From contig NZ_FNAF01000008.1 of assembly GCF_900101835.1 (NCBI RefSeq), forward strand, positions 1 to 64,000: a stretch of 64,000 nt of DNA. The letters run 5' to 3'. Shown here one piece after another: positions 1 to 8,049 of this stretch; position 1 is the first letter of the stretch, and each line of letters starts with the position of its first letter. The notes beneath the pieces are model-generated. The model worked only from the letters and a program-made list of their open reading frames with translations, did not search any database and had not been told where the DNA came from. The DNA is from Peptococcus niger. GTDB taxonomy: Bacteria > Bacillota > Peptococcia > Peptococcales > Peptococcaceae. A program made the position numbers and the translations under genes.

Positions 1-1670
1 TCTCGGCCTGTAATCTTGCTGTAATAGTCTCTAGTGGTCATAGAGGCCGTGGTATCGACGGCAATGAGGAAGTCATAGCCGGGTTCTTCTTTTTGCTTGG
101 GTTCTTGACCGGTAAACTCCAAGTACTGACGGTAATCTTCTTTACCGGCTACCTTGGTATCTGGGTTTGCTGCCCCATCTCCCAGGTAGTCAATCATTTT
201 TTTAATATCTTTAACCTGAGTGCCTTGGGCCGGTGGGTTTGGTTCAGGCTCTGGCTGAGGCGGTGGCTCCGGTTCCGTCTTGGTGTTGGTGATGGTGAAG
301 CCATAACGAGTTTCTGAAATAGTAGACGTATAGCCCGCCACCGGCACTTCTTCAAGACGATAGGAAAGACTGGATACTTCTTTAATTTTTTTCACATAGC
401 CAATATAGTCTTCTACGAGCCTCACATAATTGTCTTTGATGTCTTCTTCATTAGGAAGTTCTTTTTGCCACCCGTTCCTAGACGATAAAGTAATCTGCGT
501 TAAATACTTATCTTTAATCCTTCCAGAACCCTTTTTCCCTTTAATATAACAAGAAAAATACACCTTTACCGTTACCGATTCGCCGTAGTGTTTCTCATTC
601 CCGTCTTTCCAAACTTTCTCTACACGCTGTCTTCGGCCATAGTCCCCGTATGAATAATCATCGTGTTCATGACTTGACCGAAAAAGGACAGAGTTTTCCC
701 CTTCGGTGGGGGTAATGAGGTCGGAGAGGTCTTTTGCCGGATTGATTTCTTTAGCAGGCCTTTCTGCTTCAGCAGACATGGCCGGATCAGCCGGGTCTTG
801 GTCAGCATCTGCGGCTTGGGACTGGTTTTTGTCAGCTGAAGATGCGTCTTCAAGGCTGAGGGCATAGGTCTTGCCTGCCCGGTCAATCTGTAGGTTGACC
901 GGCGGGTTCTCCACCGGGGCCTTGGCGTAAAAAAGCAGGCGGGCGCTTTCCAAGTCTGCTTTTTCCGGGCTGAGAGCATAACTTTTTAACCCGTCTTTGC
1001 CCTCTTCGGCTGACTCTTTATCCAGTGCCAGCCCCTCTTCTTCCAGAGCGTAGTCGGGGGTTATTGCCTTGGCTTTATCCACATCTTCCTGGGCTTCTGA
1101 ACTGTCGCTCAATATGTCGCTGTCCAAATGGTCCAGGAGGGCGGTCAGCTCGGCTTGTTTTTCTTTGCCGTAGTAGCTGGTCACCAGCTCAATGGACGGG
1201 TCAAGCTGCAGGCGAATCTGATCAGTTTTTTCCAGTTTCAGGTCCTTTAGGTCTAAGGCAAAGTAGCCCTTGTCCCCCTGGATGATTTTTACTTTTCCGG
1301 TCGGGCCCTTAGGGGATTTGGCCTTTAAGGAAAGACCGGAAAAGTAAGCGTCTCCGTCTCCGTCAAAGGTCCGGTCGGCTTCTTCCTTGAGGGCCTTTTG
1401 CAGCCGGAGCAGGGTGGCCCGGTCTTTTGTTCCTGCTTTTTTGTCAGAAGCGGTGGCCGGTTCTTCCGGTCTGCCCTCTTTTGCAGGTGCTTTTGCGGGT
1501 GCAGCCGCCGGATCTTTTATCTCTTGCTTGCTCAAGGCCAGAGGAATGGGATCACCTGTCACTCCTGTATCCTTGCCGAAGGTCGGCCCCTCCGGCAGGT
1601 AGGCCAGCAAGAGGCCAATGATAATCAGTAAGGAAAGGGATTTTTTAGCCCCTGCCTTTATTTTTTTCAT
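1..1670 (-). CDS. Pilus tip adhesin, vWA domain (partial, 3' end outside window)
   Basis: An open frame runs from an ATG at 1670 to the window edge without a stop, giving about 556 residues. A lysine-rich start and hydrophobic stretch (residues 1-25) form a signal peptide. A long low-complexity region follows, then a Cna-B-like domain (about 343-430; contains VEKVWKDG and ends with YGFTITNT), then a proline/glutamate linker. At about 538 a vWA domain begins, with DTTAS fitting the metal-binding DxSxS motif. The vWA plus Cna-B make-up and the place at the end of a pilin-sortase cluster are those of tip adhesins that bind host ligands. The RBS is AAGGTG just upstream of the ATG. A hairpin terminator separates it from the preceding sortase gene. 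The LPxTG anchor should lie beyond the left edge. Confidence 0.85.
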   Translation of the reverse strand, partial: MKKIKAGAKKSLSLLIIIGLLLAYLPEGPTFGKDTGVTGDPIPLALSKQEIKDPAAAPAKAPAKEGRPEEPATASDKKAGTKDRATLLRLQKALKEEADRTFDGDGDAYFSGLSLKAKSPKGPTGKVKIIQGDKGYFALDLKDLKLEKTDQIRLQLDPSIELVTSYYGKEKQAELTALLDHLDSDILSDSSEAQEDVDKAKAITPDYALEEEGLALDKESAEEGKDGLKSYALSPEKADLESARLLFYAKAPVENPPVNLQIDRAGKTYALSLEDASSADKNQSQAADADQDPADPAMSAEAERPAKEINPAKDLSDLITPTEGENSVLFRSSHEHDDYSYGDYGRRQRVEKVWKDGNEKHYGESVTVKVYFSCYIKGKKGSGRIKDKYLTQITLSSRNGWQKELPNEEDIKDNYVRLVEDYIGYVKKIKEVSSLSYRLEEVPVAGYTSTISETRYGFTITNTKTEPEPPPQPEPEPNPPAQGTQVKDIKKMIDYLGDGAANPDTKVAGKEDYRQYLEFTGQEPKQKEEPGYDFLIAVDTTASMTTRDYYSKITGR

Positions 1671-1734
1671 AAAATATCACCTTCTTTTGCAGCAAAATCC
1701 GAGCTTGCCAGCTTTTCTCTTTTCTTTATCCGAC

Positions 1735-1782
1735 GCTTCAAAAAATAAGACAGCGCCTTCCGCAAGGGGGGGGGCGCTGTCT
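1735..1782 (-). terminator. Intrinsic terminator inside the pilus operon
   Basis: A perfect 10-bp stem (1748-1757 with 1773-1782) is followed on the minus strand by TTATTTTTT. It lies between the second sortase and the adhesin gene. No convincing promoter is visible between it and the adhesin start, so the adhesin may depend on read-through. Confidence 0.75.
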
Positions 1783-1800
1783 GCCTGGCGTGATAAAACC

Positions 1801-2394
1801 CTAGTCCTTGCTGCGGCTGATTTCCTGACACCTAAGGACGCAGCGGGTATAGCCGCTCATGGTGCAGGTCACCAGGCTAAGTTGGTCTTCAGTATCCTTT
1901 AAAAGCCCCTGCAAATCATTACCGGCCAGCGTTTCTTTCCGGTTCACCCGGTAGTTGTACAGGCGGCCCCGGCTGTCGATAAAATCAATCCGGCTGCCCG
2001 GGCCCAAGCTGAGCAGTGGGCCGAAATGGCTGTTATAGTTATGCCCTACGATAACCATATGGTCATCCGGGCTTTTGCCGGAATACAGGCAGGGGGCCAT
2101 GCGCAGCTTTTCTGAGTCATAGTCGGCCATGACCGGGAGGTGCATGCCATAGGCTTCAATGACCAGTTCGCCAATATAAGGCAGGCCGTCTACCGTGACG
2201 GTGTCTGATTTTTCTCCGCCTGCTGCCGGTTTTTCTTCTGCCTGTGTGGTTCTGATGGCTGTATGGAGTTTTTCCAGTTGCAAGGCCGCTTCTGTGCCGG
2301 CGGTCTGAGCCTGGTGGCAATTATAGGCGGTTAGGCCCAAGGCGGCCAGGAGACAGAGGGCGGCCAAGAGGGTATATCTACCGGCGCCCCTCAT
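1801..2394 (-). CDS. Sortase (second sortase of pilus cluster)
   Basis: 197-residue sortase with an N-terminal membrane anchor (residues 7-24). The catalytic triad is visible: His118 in VGHNYN, Cys177 in LSLVTC and Arg184 in GYTRCVL. The active-site context differs from the TLFTCTPYG of the neighbouring class C enzyme. It may therefore be the housekeeping-type enzyme that links the finished pilus to the wall, or one specific for the minor pilins; this role is inferred. Its ATG overlaps the stop of the minor pilin gene (ATGA), which indicates translational coupling. The class assignment is uncertain. Confidence 0.85.
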   Translation of the reverse strand: MRGAGRYTLLAALCLLAALGLTAYNCHQAQTAGTEAALQLEKLHTAIRTTQAEEKPAAGGEKSDTVTVDGLPYIGELVIEAYGMHLPVMADYDSEKLRMAPCLYSGKSPDDHMVIVGHNYNSHFGPLLSLGPGSRIDFIDSRGRLYNYRVNRKETLAGNDLQGLLKDTEDQLSLVTCTMSGYTRCVLRCQEISRSKD

Positions 2395-3398
2395 GAACGG
2401 TCCCGTTTGCCTTGCCGGCTAAGCCGGTAGCCTTTTAAGGAAAAGCCTACAGCCAAAATGGCCAAAAGCCCCACCGGCCACCAGAGCTGACCGGTTTGAG
2501 GAATTTTCCCACCGCTTGGAGGCAACTTGGGCAAGGGCTTTTCCGGCGGCTTATCTACCGGCGGTTTGTCATTACCCGGAGGCTTATCCCCAGGCGGTTC
2601 CTTGGGGACCGGTTTTTGGGGTGGGGCCTCTTTGCTATTGGTCAAAGTAAAGCTATTGCCCTCCCGATTGATGGATAGGGTATAGCCTTCCGGAACGGTT
2701 TTTTCTACCACATGGTAGTTATAACCACTGGCCAAACCATACCAGTCTTTTTTCCAATTGTTGTCTGCATTTAGGGTAACGGTGTCTATGACCGTCTTAT
2801 CTTTAAGCAATTGTACTTGTACGCTGGCGGGCCTTTGGTCTGAATTCTGATCCTGCCAGACTTTTTTCACGTGGACGGCCAGGTTATCGCTTTTACCGGA
2901 AGACTGGGGAATCTCATATTTGGGCCTTATCGGCGATGAAGGACTTTCTTTGGCAGGCCATTCAATGATGATGGGTACGGGCTTACGCCCGGCACTGTCA
3001 CTGCTGCCATCGCCGGTAATCAAGTATAGGCCGTCAGCTGTTTTTCCGAAAGAGAGGGTGCCGTTGGCATCTGAAACAAGGGTTTGCAAGGGCTTGACAC
3101 CATCTCTGCGGATGTAGCCCACCAGGGCCTCGACCAGTTCCCTTTTGCCTTCATCGTCCGTTAGGGAAAAGTTAAGCTTATAGGCTTGAAAAGGCTGGCA
3201 GGCTCTCCAGTTGCCGGTATGGTCTTTTTCGGCAACCTGATAAAGCTGAAAGGTCATATTCTTAAAAGAACCGGCAATTTCAGGACCTTTATCAGGAAGT
3301 GCACCAAGGGCAGGCAGGCTAATGGTTAAGCTCAAGAGCAGGCTTAGAATTAGCAAGATGCCCAGGGAATGCGACAAAAGCTTATTCTGTTTTTTCAC
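2391..3398 (-). CDS. Minor pilin, Cna-B domain, IPQTG anchor
   Basis: LPxTG-type surface protein with a signal peptide, a central pilin region, a Cna-B domain (VHVKKVWQDQ to NSFTLTNS) and a long Pro/Lys repeat stalk (KPPGNDKPPVDKPPEKP). It ends in a sorting signal: IPQTG, a hydrophobic segment and a basic tail. I chose the GTG at 3398 as start because a strong AAAGGAGG sits 5 bases upstream and the protein then begins V-K-K-Q, a normal signal peptide start. ATGs at 3416 (GAGGTGG upstream) and 3443 (weak RBS) are in frame and possible. The start overlaps the 3' end of the sortase C gene by 17 bases. Likely the basal or anchoring pilin. Confidence 0.85.
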   Translation of the reverse strand: MKKQNKLLSHSLGILLILSLLLSLTISLPALGALPDKGPEIAGSFKNMTFQLYQVAEKDHTGNWRACQPFQAYKLNFSLTDDEGKRELVEALVGYIRRDGVKPLQTLVSDANGTLSFGKTADGLYLITGDGSSDSAGRKPVPIIIEWPAKESPSSPIRPKYEIPQSSGKSDNLAVHVKKVWQDQNSDQRPASVQVQLLKDKTVIDTVTLNADNNWKKDWYGLASGYNYHVVEKTVPEGYTLSINREGNSFTLTNSKEAPPQKPVPKEPPGDKPPGNDKPPVDKPPEKPLPKLPPSGGKIPQTGQLWWPVGLLAILAVGFSLKGYRLSRQGKRDRS

Positions 3399-4257
3399 CG
3401 CAGCCTCCTTTCCCATGTTGCAGCCCACCTCTTTTTTGCCCATGCAAGAGGTAGACCTGCTTGATGATTAAAATAATATTGGCTGCCAAAGCCGCAAAGG
3501 CGGCACCCAACTTCAAATAGCCGGTCAGCCAGGGCGGCCACTCCAGGCCGGCCTTCTTATCCTTTACGCCAGCGGCCTGGTCGGGCAACCGTTCTCCGGT
3601 GACCAAAAGCCGATGGGTATTGATCCCGTAAGGGGTGCAGGTAAAGAGGGTACAGTAGTCTTTACCGGGCTGGCAACGCAAGCTTTCCGAATGCTTGGGG
3701 GTGACCTTTTGGATTTGAATCACCCGGTAAGTAAGTTTTTTGTCCAAGACATGAAGGCAGAAGTCATCGCCTTTTTTTAGCTTGGGCAGGTCGGTAAAGA
3801 GGCGTGCCGTTGGCAGACCGCTATGGGCGGAAATCACCGTATGGTTGCCCAGCCCCCCGGTGGGCAAAGCTGAGCCCGCCAGGTGGCCTGCCCCAATTTG
3901 CAAAACAGGCGCGCTGGTCCCATGGTAGATAGGCAGCTTGAGCCGCAACTTTGGGATGTCAACATAGCCCATAATGCCCGTTTTTTCCGGGTCCAGGCAG
4001 TCTTTATAGCCGGGAATCAGGTTTGGTTCGTCAAAGGCAGCCGGATTTTGGCGGAGGGCGGCATTGTAATTTTCCGCCGCTTGCCAAAGAGCAGCCTTTT
4101 CTGTGGCAGTCAATTCATCTACCCGGCCGCAATAGTTGACAATCGCCCGGGTCTGGGTGAAGCCATTGATAAAGGACCCGATGGTCGGATAGCACAAAAT
4201 CAAGAGCCCCACCAGCATTAAAAGTAAGGACAACAGTGCCGTTCGTTCTCTTTGCAT
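3382..4257 (-). CDS. srtC: Class C (pilin-polymerising) sortase
   Basis: 291 residues with an N-terminal membrane helix (7-24) and a C-terminal helix (about 250-268), the two-anchor layout of class C sortases. The catalytic residues are His145 (VISAHSG), Cys207 and Arg216 in TLFTCTPYGINTHRLLV, the signature of pilus-polymerising sortases. It would join major pilin subunits through a lysine of the pilin motif. It lies 55 bases after the major pilin gene, in the same orientation. The usual lid motif (DPW/DPF) is not obvious; DPE at about 89-91 occupies a similar place. Confidence 0.92.
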   Translation of the reverse strand: MQRERTALLSLLLMLVGLLILCYPTIGSFINGFTQTRAIVNYCGRVDELTATEKAALWQAAENYNAALRQNPAAFDEPNLIPGYKDCLDPEKTGIMGYVDIPKLRLKLPIYHGTSAPVLQIGAGHLAGSALPTGGLGNHTVISAHSGLPTARLFTDLPKLKKGDDFCLHVLDKKLTYRVIQIQKVTPKHSESLRCQPGKDYCTLFTCTPYGINTHRLLVTGERLPDQAAGVKDKKAGLEWPPWLTGYLKLGAAFAALAANIILIIKQVYLLHGQKRGGLQHGKGGCGEKTE

Positions 4258-4312
4258 AAGCCGGACGCCGCCGAAGGTCCTTCAGCGGCGTACTTCCTTT
4301 CCTATTAACCGA

Positions 4313-5761
4313 TTACCGGTTACCGGCATTCATTTTACGGCTGCGACGATACATACCGGCTGCCAAAAGGCCAATACCGCCACCAATAACGATGAAGAGC
4401 TTAGCCCCCATACCACCGGTACCGGGAAGTTCCTTACCGGTATTGTTCTCCACTTGAGCTTTGACAAAAGCCTCAGCGTTTTGGTTGGCATAATCAACCT
4501 CCACTTTAACTTTATCGGTTGACATATTATAGCCTTCCGGCGCCTTGGTTTCTTCCAGATAATAGGTCCCGTTTTTCAAACCTTTAAAGTCAGCACGACC
4601 CTTTTCATTTGTGGTCACCTTAGTTGCATCGCTTAAATTATCTACCCAAGTTACTTTATCATCTTTTAGACAATAGTATTTTGCCGTAGTATCTGCGCCA
4701 TCTCGCAGAACAAATTCAGCGCCGGCCAACTTTTTCTTATCTTTTCCGTCATACTTATCAATGGTAATGGCTGCCGTATACACTTTCTTCTCATCAGTAG
4801 TGGTGTCGGTTTCCTTGCCGTTTTTCGGGTTATTGCTGTATTGAAGGGTTACTTTGTTGGAGTTCCCCTCTTGACCGATAACAGCATCCTTGTTGATGGC
4901 AGCGTGATAAGTAACTTTAATGGTCTTTCCTTTTAAGTCCTGCAAGTTCAACATCTTAAAATCAATTACCAGCTCGCCATTGGCTACATCCGGGCTGCAA
5001 GTAATGTTCGAATCGTTCGTCATATTTTTACCATCAATTTCCACTGTAACGCTATCCGGTTTTAAGGTTAACCCCTTACTCAAGGCATCCGTCATTTTAA
5101 AGGTATATTCAGAGTAACCGGTGGTATCAGGCACCTTACTGATTAAGGTATAAGTCGCTTCCTGACCGTAATCAAAGCTTTCCTCATCCACCTTTTTCTC
5201 AACCGTTGGGTAGGTGGATTTGACATTAACCGTGCCATCCGGCTTAGCAGAGGTAATGGAAGAGATTGACGCAACACCATCTTTTAAAAGGGACGCCCCT
5301 TGAGGATAAACCAGGTAGTAGCCCAAGCTCAAGCCCGTAAATTTATAGCTCTCTCCGCTTGCCGTTGCCGACGCGGTCGGCTCCTTGCTGCCGGCAAAAG
5401 CCAGCGCATCTTGGGCAAATCCAGCTACATTGTCATCGGTAATATTGATATACTTGACAACCCCCTTAACAATAATAGGGTTAAGGCTATTGCCGGTATT
5501 GGTGTCACTAATATACTTTGCACCGGCTCCTTTAAAGAAATCCTCCCACTCAGAGGCAATCGTATAAGACACCTTATCCCCGGAATAGGTCAAGTCAAAG
5601 ACCTTATAAATATTATAGACTTTATCTTTCACCGTATTGTTTACGGTAATAGAACCTTTTTCCTGGTCTGCAGCAAAGGCACCCATGGCGGGCACGAGAT
5701 TAACCGCCAAGAAGGCAGCCACCAAAAGAGCGGCGCCGATTTTTTTAAATGTTTTCTTCAT
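4313..5761 (-). CDS. Major pilin subunit (SpaA-type, LPGTG)
   Basis: 482-residue backbone pilin. The signal peptide (1-31) ends at AFAADQ. A YPTVEKK stretch at 184-190 matches the position of the pilin-motif lysine used by sortase C. A Cna-B/SpaA domain near the C terminus contains an E-box of the form YYLEETKAPEGYN, which forms internal Lys-Asn isopeptide bonds. The protein ends LPGTG (445-449), membrane helix, RRSRK. It is the first gene of the pilus operon. Its leader holds a 9-bp hairpin about 50 bases before the ATG. Confidence 0.93.
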   Translation of the reverse strand: MKKTFKKIGAALLVAAFLAVNLVPAMGAFAADQEKGSITVNNTVKDKVYNIYKVFDLTYSGDKVSYTIASEWEDFFKGAGAKYISDTNTGNSLNPIIVKGVVKYINITDDNVAGFAQDALAFAGSKEPTASATASGESYKFTGLSLGYYLVYPQGASLLKDGVASISSITSAKPDGTVNVKSTYPTVEKKVDEESFDYGQEATYTLISKVPDTTGYSEYTFKMTDALSKGLTLKPDSVTVEIDGKNMTNDSNITCSPDVANGELVIDFKMLNLQDLKGKTIKVTYHAAINKDAVIGQEGNSNKVTLQYSNNPKNGKETDTTTDEKKVYTAAITIDKYDGKDKKKLAGAEFVLRDGADTTAKYYCLKDDKVTWVDNLSDATKVTTNEKGRADFKGLKNGTYYLEETKAPEGYNMSTDKVKVEVDYANQNAEAFVKAQVENNTGKELPGTGGMGAKLFIVIGGGIGLLAAGMYRRSRKMNAGNR

Positions 5762-6164
5762 CTTTTTCTCCTCATCTTTTATTTTGTCCCTAGGCAGCGG
5801 GGCAGTGAGACTGATACGGACGGGGGGCCGTATCAGCCGACCCGGCAGACTTCTGTTTTCCGACCGGATCCTCTACCCCTTGCTTTTTCCTAAGAGAGGA
5901 AGGCAATCTTCCGCGGAAAAAGCCGGCAAACATTTTAAGCTTTGTTTCTTATGTCAAACAGAACGCCCCCTCTTTCTGTTACCTATAGCTAATCATTAAT
6001 TTCAAACATGAATGAAGCTTGAAATCTAATCTACCTTGTTATATATTAACCATAGCTAACTCCTACTGCAATTCTATACTTTACTTTTTTTCTTTTTAAT
6101 TTAAGACTCTTTTTGAAACATATTTTATTTTTTTCTCACTTAATAACCGGGGAGGCGCTAGCTC
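5762..6164. promoter_or_regulatory. Divergent control region, pilus operon versus regulator
   Basis: Gene-free stretch between the two divergent units. It holds a possible minus-strand -35 box TTGACA (5952-5957) with a TAAAAT 14 bases further on, which is too close for a good promoter. Two copies of ATAGCTAA (5985-5992 and 6052-6059) lie 67 bases apart. A TTCAA/TTGAA inverted repeat lies at about 6001-6023. The copies could bind the neighbouring regulator, but that is a guess. GGGGAGG at 6149-6155 is the RBS of the regulator. Confidence 0.4.
5811..5836 (-). promoter_or_regulatory. Hairpin in the major pilin leader
   Basis: Perfect 9-bp inverted repeat CTGATACGG/CCGTATCAG with an 8-base loop, about 50 bases before the pilin ATG. 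No T-run follows on the minus strand, so it is not an intrinsic terminator. It could stabilise the mRNA or bind a protein. Confidence 0.5.
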
Positions 6165-7735
6165 TTGTTATTCCTCCAGCAAGAACAAAAAATGATGGAT
6201 CTGATGATGATCCTGTACCGCCATGAAAATGAATGGATGACCTATGGCGAATTGGCGAAAATATTACAGTGCTCTAAAAAAACGCTTGCCTCTTACCTTG
6301 CAGCCCTTAAAAACTGTTTTCAGCGTCTGTCTCTTTTAAAAATATCGGCTCTATGGTTTGTGTTACCTTCTGTCCAAATTTCAGTGTCTTGACTTTACAA
6401 CGGCAATTTTTATGCCACACCTTAGTGGCGAAAATTTTGTGGTCTTGTTTTTTGACGCCAAATAAAGATAAGCTTGATTTGACTTTAGAAATGCACTCCA
6501 GCGAATCATCTATTTACAGGAATGTCCAGTGTCTGAATAAGGCCCTCTCACCATGCTACAAGCTACATTTTTCTTATAAAGAAATGGCTTTTTCTGGTCA
6601 GGAAGAGGAAATTCGGGCATTTTACACCAATTTTTTTATTGAAATGTCACATGCGACAAGCCGTTGGCCCTTTAGCGGCTTGGTTGAGGAAGAAGATGTC
6701 CACCACCTGATATGTTGTCTGGCACAGGATATAAGGCTTGCGCCTTTCCCAAACCATTTTAATTTTTTGAAATACGTCTCGGCTGTCGCTCTAATCCGTT
6801 TCCAGCAAGGGAAAGAAATTCCAGGTCTTCACCCCCAGCCCTTCCTGCATGATCTTTTTAAAAAAATGGCCGGAAGGCCGGTCGTCCAAGAGATCCTGGA
6901 AAAATATTTGCCATTAACAGCAGGGAAGCCTGTGGATGCCTTGTATCAAATTTTTGGCAGTTTCATTGCCAACGGCTACCTGCCTTTTTTGACAGACCCA
7001 AAGGGCAGAGATTGGGCCCGGGAAAATTACAAGGTGCACTACTTGTTCTTCAAAGATCTCATCGCTGACCTGACTGAAAAATATAACCTTACCATTGATG
7101 ACCCGGATGAGCTCTACTACAAGCTCTTTATTTACATGCGCTTTAAAGCGCAAAATATTGATGCTGCAAGATTTTTTATTGATTATACGATAAATATGGC
7201 CTCTCGTATTCAGCCCTATAATCCTGCCCTTTACAAGGATTTGTACACACGCCTGGATAAGCATTTGACCCGGTATGCTCCTACTTTTCATAATAAGTTG
7301 CCCTATTTGATCTACAATATTTACATGCTTTGGCCAAAGCTCTTGTCTCAATTGCTCGTGAGTAGGCCGCCTTGCCGGGCCTTGGTCATCAGCCAATATG
7401 ATAAAAACTATTCGGAGAGCTTAACGGACCTGTTAAACACCCTCAACCCCAACCTGCTACAAGTGGATACCTATGACGCTTACCTGGTGGATCTGGAGGC
7501 CATAAAGGCTTCATCATATGAGCTCTTCATCACAGACTTTCCCTTAGATGATCTAGCCCCTGACAAAATGGTGCTCAGTTTTGAACAATTGCCGCTGCCC
7601 CACCAGCTCCAGCAATTACTGTTAACGGTCACCAATAGCATTTTAAAGAAGCGACAGGGAGCCGCTTTCCGGATAGACCACAAGCCGGAAGCGGTCGCGC
7701 TTTCTGCTGACAGGCCGGAAAATCCACTTCTGTGA
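6165..7735 (+). CDS. Mga-like transcription regulator, split by a -1 frameshift
   Basis: Two overlapping frames form one protein of about 523 residues. The first (TTG 6165, stop 6392) has a helix-turn-helix: WMTYGELAKILQCSKKTLASY. The second (open to 7735) holds a second HTH-like part (SESSIYRNVQCLNKAL) and a long PRD/EIIB-like region, as in Mga/RofA/Nra regulators that sit next to pilus loci. Joining frames by slipping back one base at TTTAAAA (6335-6341) gives a continuous protein of the usual Mga family length. GGGGAGG lies 9 bases before the TTG. It is divergent from the pilus operon and is the likely regulator. The shift may be programmed, phase variable, a real mutation or a sequencing error. 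Confidence 0.75.
6335..6341 (+). other. Candidate -1 slippery heptamer
   Basis: In the upstream frame the bases read T TTA AAA, a classic X XXY YYZ slip site. After a -1 slip the next codons (AAT ATC GGC) continue in the frame that carries the rest of the regulator. Confidence 0.5.
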
Positions 7736-7764
7736 TTGACAAATTGGTCGTTTCTTTCTACAAT
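7736..7764 (+). promoter_or_regulatory. Promoter of the serine T-box operon
   Basis: TTGACA (7736-7741), 17-base spacer, TACAAT (7759-7764). Transcription should begin near 7771, just before the T-box leader. Confidence 0.8.
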
Positions 7765-7770
7765 GAACCT

Positions 7771-7989
7771 ATTACTAGAGATTGATACGCAGTGATGAGA
7801 CTATGACTTAACTTCCCTCTCAGAGAGCCGGTGGTTGGTGAAAACCGGCGTTGGAAGCGGTCTTTCCACCTCGGAGCGTGGGCTGAAAAGTCCCGGCAGG
7901 CGGCCGTTATGCGCATAAAGTGGCAGCTTGGCTGCAATTCGGGTGGTACCGCGGATGATTCCGTCCCTTTATGGGGCGGAATTTTTTTA
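7771..7989 (+). promoter_or_regulatory. T-box riboswitch, probably serine-specific
   Basis: The leader shows the AGAGAG bulge and GGTTGGTGAAAACC loop of the distal stem I, the T-box core GGGTGGTACCGCG (7941-7953) and a terminator (stem about 7958-7981 then T7). A TCC triplet at 7865-7867 followed by ACC sits where the specifier codon is expected and would read serine. This fits the downstream serA-like and serS genes. Uncharged tRNA-Ser would favour the antiterminator and raise expression. Confidence 0.88.
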
Positions 7990-8049
7990 TGGAAGGCTGC
8001 TGACCCGGTGCCGGCTTGCTGGGACCTATTTCGGAAAGGAGATGCCGAC

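Noticed and set aside
5300-5893. 197-residue plus-strand frame opposite the major pilin gene
   Set aside because: It lies antisense to a well supported LPxTG pilin gene, has no RBS and no recognisable domain.
5929-5957. Consensus promoter for the pilus operon
   Set aside because: TTGACA is present, but the best -10 lies only 14 bases away; I listed the region without calling a promoter.
7831-8049. N-terminal extension of the SerA-like frame
   Set aside because: It would be encoded by the T-box and its terminator. The TTG at 8050 has a good RBS and fits the family start.
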